A stretch of 27,637 nucleotides of DNA from JADKIH01 sp031367345 (GTDB taxonomy: Bacteria > Bacteroidota > Bacteroidia > AKYH767-A > 2013-40CM-41-45): positions 1-27,637 of the forward strand of contig JANLPR010000015.1 in the NCBI GenBank assembly GCA_031367345.1, written 5' to 3'. Shown in pieces: positions 8,658 through 15,944 of this stretch. The notes beneath the pieces were generated by a model. The model had not been told where the DNA came from. It did not search any database and saw only the letters and a list, made by a program, of their open reading frames with translations. Position 1 is the stretch's first letter; the number at the start of each line of letters is the position of its first letter. The translations under genes were made by a program, and so were the position numbers.

Positions 8658-9758
8658 ATGTTACCCATCTACCAACCGTACCTTCCTGCCTCTTGTTTGA
8701 AGTATGCACACGATGCACTCGATTCAACATGGATTTCTTCGCAAGGCGTTTATATCGACAAGGCCAAAGAAAAATTAAAAGAGATTATCGGGAGTAATTA
8801 CGTGGTGCTCGTTAATAACGGAACTTGTGCTACACACATGCTTGCGCTTGGACTCAAGTTTAAATATCCCAACCTAAAAAAAATAATCGTTCCCAATAAT
8901 GTATATGTAGCTGCATGGAATAGTTTTCTATTTAGCGGTGGTTGGGAATTTGAAGTTATCGATGCAGATCTTAAAACATGGAATGTCGATTATTCAAAAA
9001 TAAAAGGAACCGGAAAAGACACAGCATTCTTAGCTGTGCACAATCTGGGAAACATCATCAATGTACCTGAATTGAAAAAAAGGTTTCCTGATATGGTTGT
9101 TGTAGAAGACAACTGTGAAGGTCTCTTTGGAAAATATAATGGTCAGTATTCAGGAACAGCATCTCTAATTTCTTCACTTTCTTTTTTTGGTAATAAAACA
9201 ATTACCAGCGGTGAAGGTGGAGCTGTTCTAACACAAGACAGTGAGCTGTTCGAATATTTAAATTCTGTTCGTGGTCAGGGTATGTCGAGCGTGCGTTATG
9301 TACATGATAAACTTGGGTACAATTATCGAATGACAAATATTCAAGCTGCTATCTTATACGGGCAGTTAATGATAGTTGATGAAATACGAGAACGTAAATC
9401 GGCTGTATTTAATTTATATCGTTCGGAGTTGTCCGGTTTAGATGAGATTTCTTTTCAGGAAATCGAATCAGGTACTCAGCATGCAGAATGGATGTTTGCA
9501 ATAAGGTTCAATCAATTCGACTTGAATAAAAAGAGAATGTTGGAACTCTTCCTTTTCGAAAATAATATTGAAACACGACCGATGTTCTATAGCATCAATG
9601 AACATGCACATTTGGCTGCGTTAAAGAGTGATAATACTGTTGCTAATATTTTGAATCATCAGTGTTTGATTCTGCCTAGTTTCCCGGAATTAACGAAAAG
9701 TCAAATATTAACGGTCACCAGAAAAATAAAAGATTTTCTGTTAAAAAATAAAATGTAA
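8658..9758 (+). CDS. DegT/DnrJ/EryC1/StrS-family sugar aminotransferase
   Basis: The 366-residue PLP enzyme has the family opening (IYQPYLP, then STWISSQG at 23-30), the cofactor-binding NNGTCATHMLAL region (53-64), the VVVEDNCEG motif with Asp151 expected to contact the pyridine nitrogen, and the Schiff-base Lys180 in SFFGNKTITSGEGGA. The C-terminal part holds RGQGMS and YNYRMTNIQAAI, also typical. Family role: transfers an amino group from glutamate to a keto-sugar nucleotide, as in perosamine, viosamine or related 3- or 4-amino-deoxy sugars. The nearby N-acyltransferase candidates fit a product that is later acylated. No matching dehydratase gene lies in the window, so the keto-sugar substrate must be made by enzymes encoded elsewhere. 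Confidence 0.9.
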   Translation: MLPIYQPYLPASCLKYAHDALDSTWISSQGVYIDKAKEKLKEIIGSNYVVLVNNGTCATHMLALGLKFKYPNLKKIIVPNNVYVAAWNSFLFSGGWEFEVIDADLKTWNVDYSKIKGTGKDTAFLAVHNLGNIINVPELKKRFPDMVVVEDNCEGLFGKYNGQYSGTASLISSLSFFGNKTITSGEGGAVLTQDSELFEYLNSVRGQGMSSVRYVHDKLGYNYRMTNIQAAILYGQLMIVDEIRERKSAVFNLYRSELSGLDEISFQEIESGTQHAEWMFAIRFNQFDLNKKRMLELFLFENNIETRPMFYSINEHAHLAALKSDNTVANILNHQCLILPSFPELTKSQILTVTRKIKDFLLKNKM

Positions 9759-9761
9759 TTC

Positions 9762-10856
9762 GTGAGATCAGATATCGATCATACTACCATTCTTTCTTCT
9801 GCTGATGAAAGCAGGTGGAATGCGATATACGATGAACTTCCAATTGCGCTTCAAGACGTTCATTTCACCTATGATTATAACAATCTCTATCAAAAGAATG
9901 GCGATGGTGAAATACGATTGTTTGTTTTTCAAAAAAATAAACAGCTATACTATTATCCCTTTCTGCTTCGAGCAATAATTATAGAGGGTAGTAAAAGTGA
10001 ATTTAAAGATATCGAAACAGTGTATGGTTATACCGGTCCTATTTCAACAACAAATGATCATGATTTTTTGAATGAAGCAGATCAAGCTTTTTGCGCGTAC
10101 TGTAAGTCAGAGAAAATCATTACTGAGTTTATAAGGTTTAATCCTTTGATGCAAAATCAACAATTGTTAGAGGGAAATTCAGCAATGAAATTAATTGAAC
10201 TAAGAGACTATATTTCAGTTGATCTTAAAACCATTGATGATTCATTGATGACAAGCTACTCTCCTCAAAATAGAAATAAGATTCGAAAGGCTGAGAAGTC
10301 GGGCGTGAAAATAGTATTTGATAAAAACGGTGAAGCCTTCTCTGAATTTGAAAGCATATATCTTGAAAACATGACTCGATTAAATGCAGCGAACATGTAT
10401 TTTTTCTCGCCTGAATTTTTTGCAGCATTGAAAAAGTTAGTAATGAAGTCAGGAGTTTTACTGCTAGCAAAAATGGAAGAAGAGATTATTGGAGCTACTG
10501 TCTTTTTTAAAAGCAATATGTATTCCCATTATTTTCTCTCCTCGGTTAGTGAAGCCGGCAGGAAAAATGGCGTTTCTAATCTGATGGTTCATAAAGGACT
10601 ATTGTGGGCAAAAGAGAACAATGCTCAGATGATGCATCTGGGCGGAGGCGTCTCAGCCGATCAAAATGATCCATTGCTGGTTTTCAAGAAAAATTTTTCT
10701 GAAAAAACCGTTAAATTCTTTATTGGAAAAAGAATTCACGATCAGGAAGTGTATGATAAATTAATTAAAGTCTGGGATAGTTCTCATGGTGAAAAAGCTG
10801 TGAAATATAAGTCTATCTTGCAGCGTTACAGATTGACTAAAGAAGAATTGCTATGA
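9762..10856 (+). CDS. FemAB-like GNAT acyl/aminoacyltransferase
   Basis: The 364-residue protein shows the double-GNAT pattern of the FemAB/Acetyltransf_6 group: VYGYTGPIS at 87-95, SPQNRNKIRKAEKSGVKI at 167-184, a central FFSPEFFAAL (214-223), and the late HLGGGVSADQNDPLLVFKKNFS (292-313). Relatives attach amino acids or acyl groups to amines of peptidoglycan or other cell-surface polymers. In a polysaccharide locus the likely acceptor is an amino sugar (inference). The start is a GTG at 9762, three bases after the previous stop in the same frame. No ATG lies between that stop and the conserved region, and the first internal ATGs would remove conserved sequence. It overlaps the next gene by 4 bases, implying coupled translation. 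Confidence 0.8.
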   Translation: MRSDIDHTTILSSADESRWNAIYDELPIALQDVHFTYDYNNLYQKNGDGEIRLFVFQKNKQLYYYPFLLRAIIIEGSKSEFKDIETVYGYTGPISTTNDHDFLNEADQAFCAYCKSEKIITEFIRFNPLMQNQQLLEGNSAMKLIELRDYISVDLKTIDDSLMTSYSPQNRNKIRKAEKSGVKIVFDKNGEAFSEFESIYLENMTRLNAANMYFFSPEFFAALKKLVMKSGVLLLAKMEEEIIGATVFFKSNMYSHYFLSSVSEAGRKNGVSNLMVHKGLLWAKENNAQMMHLGGGVSADQNDPLLVFKKNFSEKTVKFFIGKRIHDQEVYDKLIKVWDSSHGEKAVKYKSILQRYRLTKEELL

Positions 10857-11386
10857 GTTCATCAATCAAAATAAATAATATTCGTTTGCGTGCTCTTACC
10901 TTAGACGACGCGAAAACTACCTGGAAGTGGCGCAATCAGGACGATGTGAAAAATGATTTCAGCGGTCACCCTTTTCCGGTAAGCTACGAGGAAGAGTTAG
11001 CTTGGTATGAAAAAAATATTAAACTAAATTTTCCGAATACAACTTTTGGTGTAGAAATTAATTCCGGTGGACAATTAGTTGGTCTAACTTTCCTTAAAAA
11101 CATCAACATGATCTTTCGACATGCAGAGTTTGCAATTTTAATTGATGGTTCTCAAAAAGGGAAAGGCTATGGAAAAGACGCATGTTATAAAACATTGGAA
11201 TTTGCTTTTAGAAATTTAGGACTTAACAAAGTTTATTTGAAAGTGCGTACCGACAATGTCGCTGCCATAAAAATATACGAAGCTTGCGGCTTTAAAATTG
11301 AAGGAACTATTCGTGAAGATGTTTATAAGCAAGGTCATTTTTATGATCAGTATTATATGGGTGTTTTGTTTTCGGAAATCAAATAA
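10853..11386 (+). CDS. GNAT N-acetyltransferase (RimJ/RimL or PseH-like)
   Basis: This 177-residue single-domain GNAT protein begins with the RLRALTLDDAKTTWKWRNQ strand-helix of the RimJ/RimL/PseH group. It has the acetyl-CoA pyrophosphate loop QKGKGYGKDA at 101-110 and the later DNVAAIKIYEACGFKIEGTIRE (134-154). Family role: acetyl transfer from acetyl-CoA to an amine. Its ATG overlaps the stop of the FemAB-like gene (ATGA), and the aminotransferase is two genes upstream. N-acetylation of the amino sugar made by that aminotransferase is therefore the most economical inference, as with PseH or similar enzymes in aminosugar pathways. A protein-acetylating role cannot be excluded by sequence alone. 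Confidence 0.82.
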   Translation: MSSSIKINNIRLRALTLDDAKTTWKWRNQDDVKNDFSGHPFPVSYEEELAWYEKNIKLNFPNTTFGVEINSGGQLVGLTFLKNINMIFRHAEFAILIDGSQKGKGYGKDACYKTLEFAFRNLGLNKVYLKVRTDNVAAIKIYEACGFKIEGTIREDVYKQGHFYDQYYMGVLFSEIK

Positions 11387-11427
11387 TTCTGCATATTTAA
11401 CAATAACATCTAGAGCATTCTCCACCG

Positions 11428-12666
11428 TTGACAAATCAATTAGAATCCGACATTCCATCAAATCAAATTGTAGAAAATAAATCTGCGAAAGGATTAGCTG
11501 TATATGTTTACTCGCCTTTCTGTTTGTTGCGACCTACGACCAATCGGATTTTTGATATGCGCTTGTGCGATAGTTTAGCAGGTAATCAGGCAAATGTGAC
11601 TATCATTTATCCTTATACGTATATGAAGGATAATATTTCGCAAAAAGAAATTCCCGCATCTTATGGCGTAAAGAATAACGTCACGACAAGAATGCTTTTG
11701 ACTCCGTTGAAAGAACATACTCCTAAACTTTATCGCTTCGTGATGATGATGTCCGGATTCACATTCGCTACAATTCGGATTGCGATCGAGCAAATTTTTT
11801 CATCGCGTGAGGCGGTAATCATGTCGCGCGATGCTAAATCATTAATTCCGGCTATCCTTTTACGTAAACTGGCCGGACGTTTGTTGAAATTAAAAATTGT
11901 TTTTTTAGCAGCCGAAGTAAAAGATAAACCTATTTACAAATGGGTTGTAAGAAATTCAGATGGTGTTTTCGCAGGCGTTTCAACCACTCGAGATGCTATC
12001 ATGAAAGTGGCGAAAGTGCCAAAAGAAAAGTTCATGCTCTCTTTGGCTCCTGTTCCTGTTTATACAAACGACTGCACAAAACAGGAAGCAAAAATTAAAA
12101 TTGGTTATACAGAAAATAAACCCCTCATTGTTTATACCGGTAAATTAGGAATTGAAGTGCTGGAGCTGAGATATATTTTAAAAGCAGCTAAACTACTTCC
12201 TGATTATAATTTTCTATTTACAGGCGGTCGTAAAAGTGCAGTCGATACAGTAAAAAATTATTGCAAAGAATTAGGTGTTAGTAATGCCATCTTTACCGGC
12301 TTCTTTAACGATTCTACAGTGGTTCGTAACTATCAATTAGCCGGCGATGTATTGTTGAGCTATTATACCTCTCACGATCACATGGTAGAATTTAATTACC
12401 CGCAAAAAATTAATGAGTATATGTCAACAGGTAACCCTATTGTTACTCCCGACTTTCCTGCAACACAAGATGTACTCAACAGCAAGAATGTTTATTTCGT
12501 AGCTCCTGATAATGAAAAAGAATTAGCAAATGGAATTAAGTTTTTAATAGAGCACCCGGAAGTGGGAGCTATATTGGCCACACAAGCATTGGAAGATATA
12601 AAAGGCCTAACCTTCGATAGTAAAACCAAAGAGCTTTTAGAATTTATTGGCAAACTTTCTTACTAG
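11428..12666 (+). CDS. Glycosyltransferase, GT4-like (GT-B fold)
   Basis: The 412-residue protein has an N-terminal acceptor domain beginning GLAVYVYSPF (about residue 22) and a C-terminal nucleotide-sugar domain beginning PLIVYTGKLG (about 232). GT4-like features are the donor-site region PQKINEYMSTGNPIV, with Glu330, and the following TPDFPATQDVL. The classical E-x7-E is not perfect, so the donor is uncertain. The start is a TTG at 11428. The frame is closed upstream by a TAA at 11404, there is no ATG or GTG in between, and the first internal ATG (residue 44) would remove the first beta strand. It probably adds one sugar to the repeat unit in the cytoplasm. Its 3' end faces the next gene across 6 bases. 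Confidence 0.82.
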   Translation: MTNQLESDIPSNQIVENKSAKGLAVYVYSPFCLLRPTTNRIFDMRLCDSLAGNQANVTIIYPYTYMKDNISQKEIPASYGVKNNVTTRMLLTPLKEHTPKLYRFVMMMSGFTFATIRIAIEQIFSSREAVIMSRDAKSLIPAILLRKLAGRLLKLKIVFLAAEVKDKPIYKWVVRNSDGVFAGVSTTRDAIMKVAKVPKEKFMLSLAPVPVYTNDCTKQEAKIKIGYTENKPLIVYTGKLGIEVLELRYILKAAKLLPDYNFLFTGGRKSAVDTVKNYCKELGVSNAIFTGFFNDSTVVRNYQLAGDVLLSYYTSHDHMVEFNYPQKINEYMSTGNPIVTPDFPATQDVLNSKNVYFVAPDNEKELANGIKFLIEHPEVGAILATQALEDIKGLTFDSKTKELLEFIGKLSY

Positions 12667-12672
12667 TTAATT

Positions 12673-13452
12673 TTAATCAATGATAATATACGATTGATAA
12701 TGGCTATACGGACTTCTTTTGATCGCATATTTATCAAGTCCTAAAGCTTCTCTTACTGCAACAGTTTCACCCGGAAATTTAGGCTGATTCAATTCGTCGA
12801 ATGCAATCACGGTACCTTTTGTAATATATGGCTTGATTAGATCTAGGCATTTTTTTGTTGGCTCGTAAATATCAAAATCAAAATATGCTAGCGAAATAAT
12901 TGTTTCAGGATGCTCTTTAAGATAATGTGCTAGTTCTACACTTGCGTCACCTTGCACCAATTCAAATTTTTGCATGTGGTCGAGCGGACTTTCTTTCTCC
13001 AGATTGCGGAGCACTTTTTCTAAATACGCTTTATAATTATCGGCAACATTGTACGCACCTTTCATAGCATAAACTTCTGCACCATCTTTTTCATGTACAG
13101 AAGGAAAACCGTCCCACGTGTCAAAACCAATAATCTTTCTGCCATAGTTGAAGGGTTCATAGATTGAACGTAATGATTGAAATAAATTGAGATTTTGTCC
13201 CCAACGTACCCCAAATTCCATCACCACTCCATGAACATCAATCATTTTTTTATAGAGGTCGTCGATGAAAAGGAATTTTTTCAAATCTGTTGGATTCAAG
13301 AAAAGACCAAAATTTCTCATTGCCTCATCTTTTGGCATCGGATTCTGTTCAAAAAGTTCAATCAATTGTTCTCTGTTTTGAGCTTGATTTGATGATACGA
13401 TACTCGGGGCAATGTTTAGGTCTTTCGATTCCATAGTTTGTCTGTTATTCAA
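12673..13452 (-). CDS. TylF/MycF-like O-methyltransferase on the opposite strand
   Basis: The 259-residue protein has a class I SAM fold: motif I VVMEFGVRWGQNLN (77-89), GFDTWDGFP (109-117), LVQGDAS (166-171), a metal-site-like AYFDFDIYEPT (189-199), and VIAFDELNQPKFPGE (215-229). The DFD and FDE acidic residues match the divalent-metal site of TylF/MycF sugar O-methyltransferases. An unusual helical lead-in of about 50 residues precedes the domain. Two near starts are possible: ATG at 13452 and ATG at 13434 (residue 7). It is the only minus-strand gene inside an otherwise + strand block and is convergent with the glycosyltransferase, so it must have its own promoter in the 405-base region to its right. 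Likely role: methyl-capping or decorating a sugar, which in some O-antigens ends chain growth (inference). Confidence 0.78.
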   Translation of the reverse strand: MNNRQTMESKDLNIAPSIVSSNQAQNREQLIELFEQNPMPKDEAMRNFGLFLNPTDLKKFLFIDDLYKKMIDVHGVVMEFGVRWGQNLNLFQSLRSIYEPFNYGRKIIGFDTWDGFPSVHEKDGAEVYAMKGAYNVADNYKAYLEKVLRNLEKESPLDHMQKFELVQGDASVELAHYLKEHPETIISLAYFDFDIYEPTKKCLDLIKPYITKGTVIAFDELNQPKFPGETVAVREALGLDKYAIKRSPYSHYQSYIIID

Positions 13453-13857
13453 CCTGCAATGTAAGTCAGTAGTGAGTACTTGTCAACTACTATTTTTCAA
13501 TTCGGCACAAAAGTTCGCATTCTGTACTAATTTTTGTCTGTCACTAATCAATTTAGAATGTTGCGTTTTTTGGTGAAAACCATTCAAAGGAATACAGTTT
13601 AGAAGAGTATCTATTTGATGAACAACATACTAGAATTTCCTCATAAAAAATTATTATTTTTAGTTTGTTCAAAAGGGAATAGGCGGTGTACATAATTCGT
13701 GTTAATCGGCATAATTTGTAACATTTCCGCTAATTGGACATATAAAAATAATTCCACAGAGAAGATTTAATTGAACTTTTGGCAGTAATTTTATAATAAA
13801 TACCATCTGCACATGGAACGTAAATCGGCCTATCATTTCATTTTTTAGCAACTACAA
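13453..13857. other. 405-base divergent intergenic region
   Basis: This region separates the minus-strand methyltransferase from the + strand nucleotidyltransferase-fold pair, so it should hold promoters in both directions. I see no ORF or RNA gene and no strong TAnnTTTG promoter. It contains a direct repeat at 13691-13719 (listed separately) and the 11-mer AGTAGTGAGTA at 13468-13478, which also occurs at 27539-27549 beside the tandem repeat at the right edge. Confidence 0.5.
13691..13719 (+). repeat. Direct repeat CATAATTCGT / CATAATTTGT, 19-base period
   Basis: Two 10-mers (13691-13700 and 13710-13719) match at 9 of 10 positions and are spaced about two helical turns apart, 139 bases before the start of the nucleotidyltransferase-fold pair. 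This is the arrangement expected of tandem regulator sites, but two copies in AT-rich DNA could be chance. Confidence 0.25.
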
Positions 13858-14871
13858 TTGACTGCGCAAAAGAGAATTTACTTATTAAATCGCCTTATTA
13901 ACGGCGGATATTTTACTCCCTCGGGTGGAATGCTTTCGTTAGTGGCTGCTCAAAGACTTTTCAATAGAAACGCCGGTGTTGTAAGTAAAATGTATCGTCA
14001 TCAACACGAACATTTAGAAACGCAAGAAAAAATAATTGAAGTGAAAGTATATTCAGGTGATCATCCTCGTATTCTTGAAATGATCGATAGACTGACACCT
14101 TTGAAAAAATACATAAACCTAGCGGTAATTCATGGAAGCTATGCTACAGGAATGGAAATAGCCTACAGCGATTTCGATGGGCTTATTGTTCTTTCAAAGG
14201 AACTTGTAAATGATGAAGTGTTGTTGGCGAAAGTCGCTTTTGAATTGCATCAGTTGCGTAAAATAATGCACAAGATCGATCCATTTCAGCATCACGGATG
14301 GTTTGTTCTTTCAGAATACGATCTTGAAAATTATCCTGAATGGTTTTTACCATCAGCAATTTTCGAACATAGTCGTTCATTAATTGGAACAACTAAATTA
14401 GCCATCCATATTCCTCCAATTACCGATATGGATTTTAACCGCTCCTTTTTACGCTTATGTGAAAGCTTGAATCGAAAATTGTCAAGCCCAAAAGTTGATT
14501 GGAATTTGTATCAATTAAAAGCGATCTTTAGCGAATTCATGATGTTGCCTTCAGCCTATATTCAAGCAAGAGATAGTAAGGGCATCTATAAAAAATTTAG
14601 TTTCGGAGAAATGAGAAAAGATTTGACAGCAGAAGAATATTCTGTGATGGACGAAGTTTCTACGATACGGATGAATTGGAAGTACGAACTGAATGATAAA
14701 CAGATCAGGTTTTTGCAACGTATCGATTTTTTAAGTTGGAAACAGCGACAAAAAATAAAAATGGCTATCCCTGATTTTATAGAGACTGCTATCCATGACG
14801 GATTGTTTAGTCGTATGAATAGTTTTATAGACATTGTAAAGAGTAAACTTAATTCGGGTGAAAAATTATGA
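13858..14871 (+). CDS. Nucleotidyltransferase-fold protein A, function unknown
   Basis: The 337-residue protein has no assigned function that I recognise. Residues 86-112 carry the Pol-beta/MNT nucleotidyltransferase signature: a hydrophobic strand, then Gly93-Ser94, ten residues, and Asp105-x-Asp107 (IHGSYATGM, then SDFDGLIVL). The usual third Asp strand is not obvious; the corresponding place may be QHHGWFVLS (144-152). The remainder is helical, with IYKKFSFGEMRKDL (243-256) in a position resembling the helical C-terminal domain of aminoglycoside-type nucleotidyltransferases. The start is TTG 13858: an in-frame TAG lies 12 bases upstream, and the first internal ATG is residue 25. It overlaps the next gene by 4 bases (ATGA). 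Its place among glycosyltransferases suggests a role in glycan modification or precursor handling; a regulatory or resistance role remains possible. Confidence 0.72.
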   Translation: MTAQKRIYLLNRLINGGYFTPSGGMLSLVAAQRLFNRNAGVVSKMYRHQHEHLETQEKIIEVKVYSGDHPRILEMIDRLTPLKKYINLAVIHGSYATGMEIAYSDFDGLIVLSKELVNDEVLLAKVAFELHQLRKIMHKIDPFQHHGWFVLSEYDLENYPEWFLPSAIFEHSRSLIGTTKLAIHIPPITDMDFNRSFLRLCESLNRKLSSPKVDWNLYQLKAIFSEFMMLPSAYIQARDSKGIYKKFSFGEMRKDLTAEEYSVMDEVSTIRMNWKYELNDKQIRFLQRIDFLSWKQRQKIKMAIPDFIETAIHDGLFSRMNSFIDIVKSKLNSGEKL

Positions 14872-15839
14872 GTAAATATTCACTCATCGATCTTCCGATG
14901 TATGTACGTCCGGAAATGTACGAGGTAAATATATCAGCAATCACATCTTCCTTAATGAATCATGGCAAGATATTAAGTGTGTATCGTATTGGTAGTGTTA
15001 CTGCTCCAGGTATTTCTGATCTTGATATGTTTGTTGTTTTTAAAGACGGTGTAAAAACAAATCATGATCCTTTTCATAAGTTAGATGAGGTGGGTAAATA
15101 CTTATTTGTCCATAAACTATTTGGTGCCTCGCTTGAACATTTCCATCAAGCTCTAAGAGTCACGAAGTTTCACAACTACCGTCTGGTTGGAGGAGAGGAA
15201 ACCAGAATCTCTAATGATCTCCTGCCTGCAAATGAACGACTACTAAAGACTCAGACTGCGCTAGAGTTTTTAATAAAAATGTATATGGTGATGAATATTC
15301 AACAAAAGTATAAGATCATTAAAGTTCGTGCATTTCTTTTAGAAGCACGAGCTTTAGAATATGACTTGGAATTTTTAGGTGTTACTCAAGGTCCATTGTT
15401 CGATAGTGTTAAAGAGATCATTGAGTTGAGAAAGCAATGGTTTCTGACAAGAAATAATACTGAAAAAATTGAGGCTATTTTCAATACACTCTTCACTCAC
15501 CTTTCCACCTTTCTTGCAGAAATTTTAACACGAGAAGTTTTTTACACTTCTCATATTTTAAATGGACGATTTGCGAGTAATGTGCGATGGACGAATGCGA
15601 ATTCATTGTCAATCTCTAAATTTGGTTTTCCTATGCCTTCATTTATTGCGGGAATGTTCAAGAAAAATTATTTCAAAGTGTTGAACAAAGTTAATTCCTT
15701 CTCAATGAAGCTTCCGGTGAATGAAAATCCTCCTGAATTTCTCGGTGATCGGTTCGCGTTATTCAAAACGATGAATGAATACAATAAAATTCATATTCCA
15801 AATTTTATGCCTCCTGGAACGAGTCTAAAAATTATGTAA
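14868..15839 (+). CDS. Nucleotidyltransferase-fold protein B, function unknown
   Basis: The 323-residue protein is translationally coupled to protein A. It carries a shorter version of the same signature: Gly42-Ser43, seven residues, then Asp51-x-Asp53 (YRIGSVTAPG, then SDLDMFVVF). Here the motif is close to the N-terminus, while in protein A it follows about 85 residues, so the two are not simple tandem duplicates. Residues about 120-230 are predicted helical, and the C-terminus is rich in Pro and aromatic residues (FGFPMPSFIAGMFKKNYF, then IHIPNFMPPG). No transmembrane segment or signal peptide is evident. I cannot name a substrate. Possible readings are a heterodimeric nucleotidyltransferase with protein A, or a divergent sugar or phospho-substituent transferase. 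It could also be a degenerate non-catalytic partner. Confidence 0.68.
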   Translation: MSKYSLIDLPMYVRPEMYEVNISAITSSLMNHGKILSVYRIGSVTAPGISDLDMFVVFKDGVKTNHDPFHKLDEVGKYLFVHKLFGASLEHFHQALRVTKFHNYRLVGGEETRISNDLLPANERLLKTQTALEFLIKMYMVMNIQQKYKIIKVRAFLLEARALEYDLEFLGVTQGPLFDSVKEIIELRKQWFLTRNNTEKIEAIFNTLFTHLSTFLAEILTREVFYTSHILNGRFASNVRWTNANSLSISKFGFPMPSFIAGMFKKNYFKVLNKVNSFSMKLPVNENPPEFLGDRFALFKTMNEYNKIHIPNFMPPGTSLKIM

Positions 15840-15853
15840 ATAAAATTTTATTT
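15838..15853. repeat. 16-bp perfect AT palindrome overlapping a stop codon
   Basis: AAATAAAATTTTATTT is its own reverse complement and begins inside the stop codon of nucleotidyltransferase-fold protein B. It could form a weak hairpin at the end of the pair's transcript or be a protein-binding site. All 16 bases are A or T, so chance occurrence is plausible. Confidence 0.3.
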
Positions 15854-15944
15854 GCATAAAAAAGATCGGGATATCTCACATGTATAGCCTTACTTTATCA
15901 ACAGTAATACCATTAAAAAGAGTTTTCGAATCAATAACACACGA

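Noticed and set aside
13682..13689. GGCGGTGT, similar to the ops element core GGCGGTAG
   Set aside because: Only six of eight bases match, and ops/RfaH control belongs to enterobacteria; probably chance.
13858..15839. Nucleotidyltransferase-fold pair as a HEPN-MNT toxin-antitoxin module
   Set aside because: Both proteins exceed 320 residues and both carry nucleotidyltransferase signatures; neither shows the HEPN R-x4-6-H motif or the small size of such modules.
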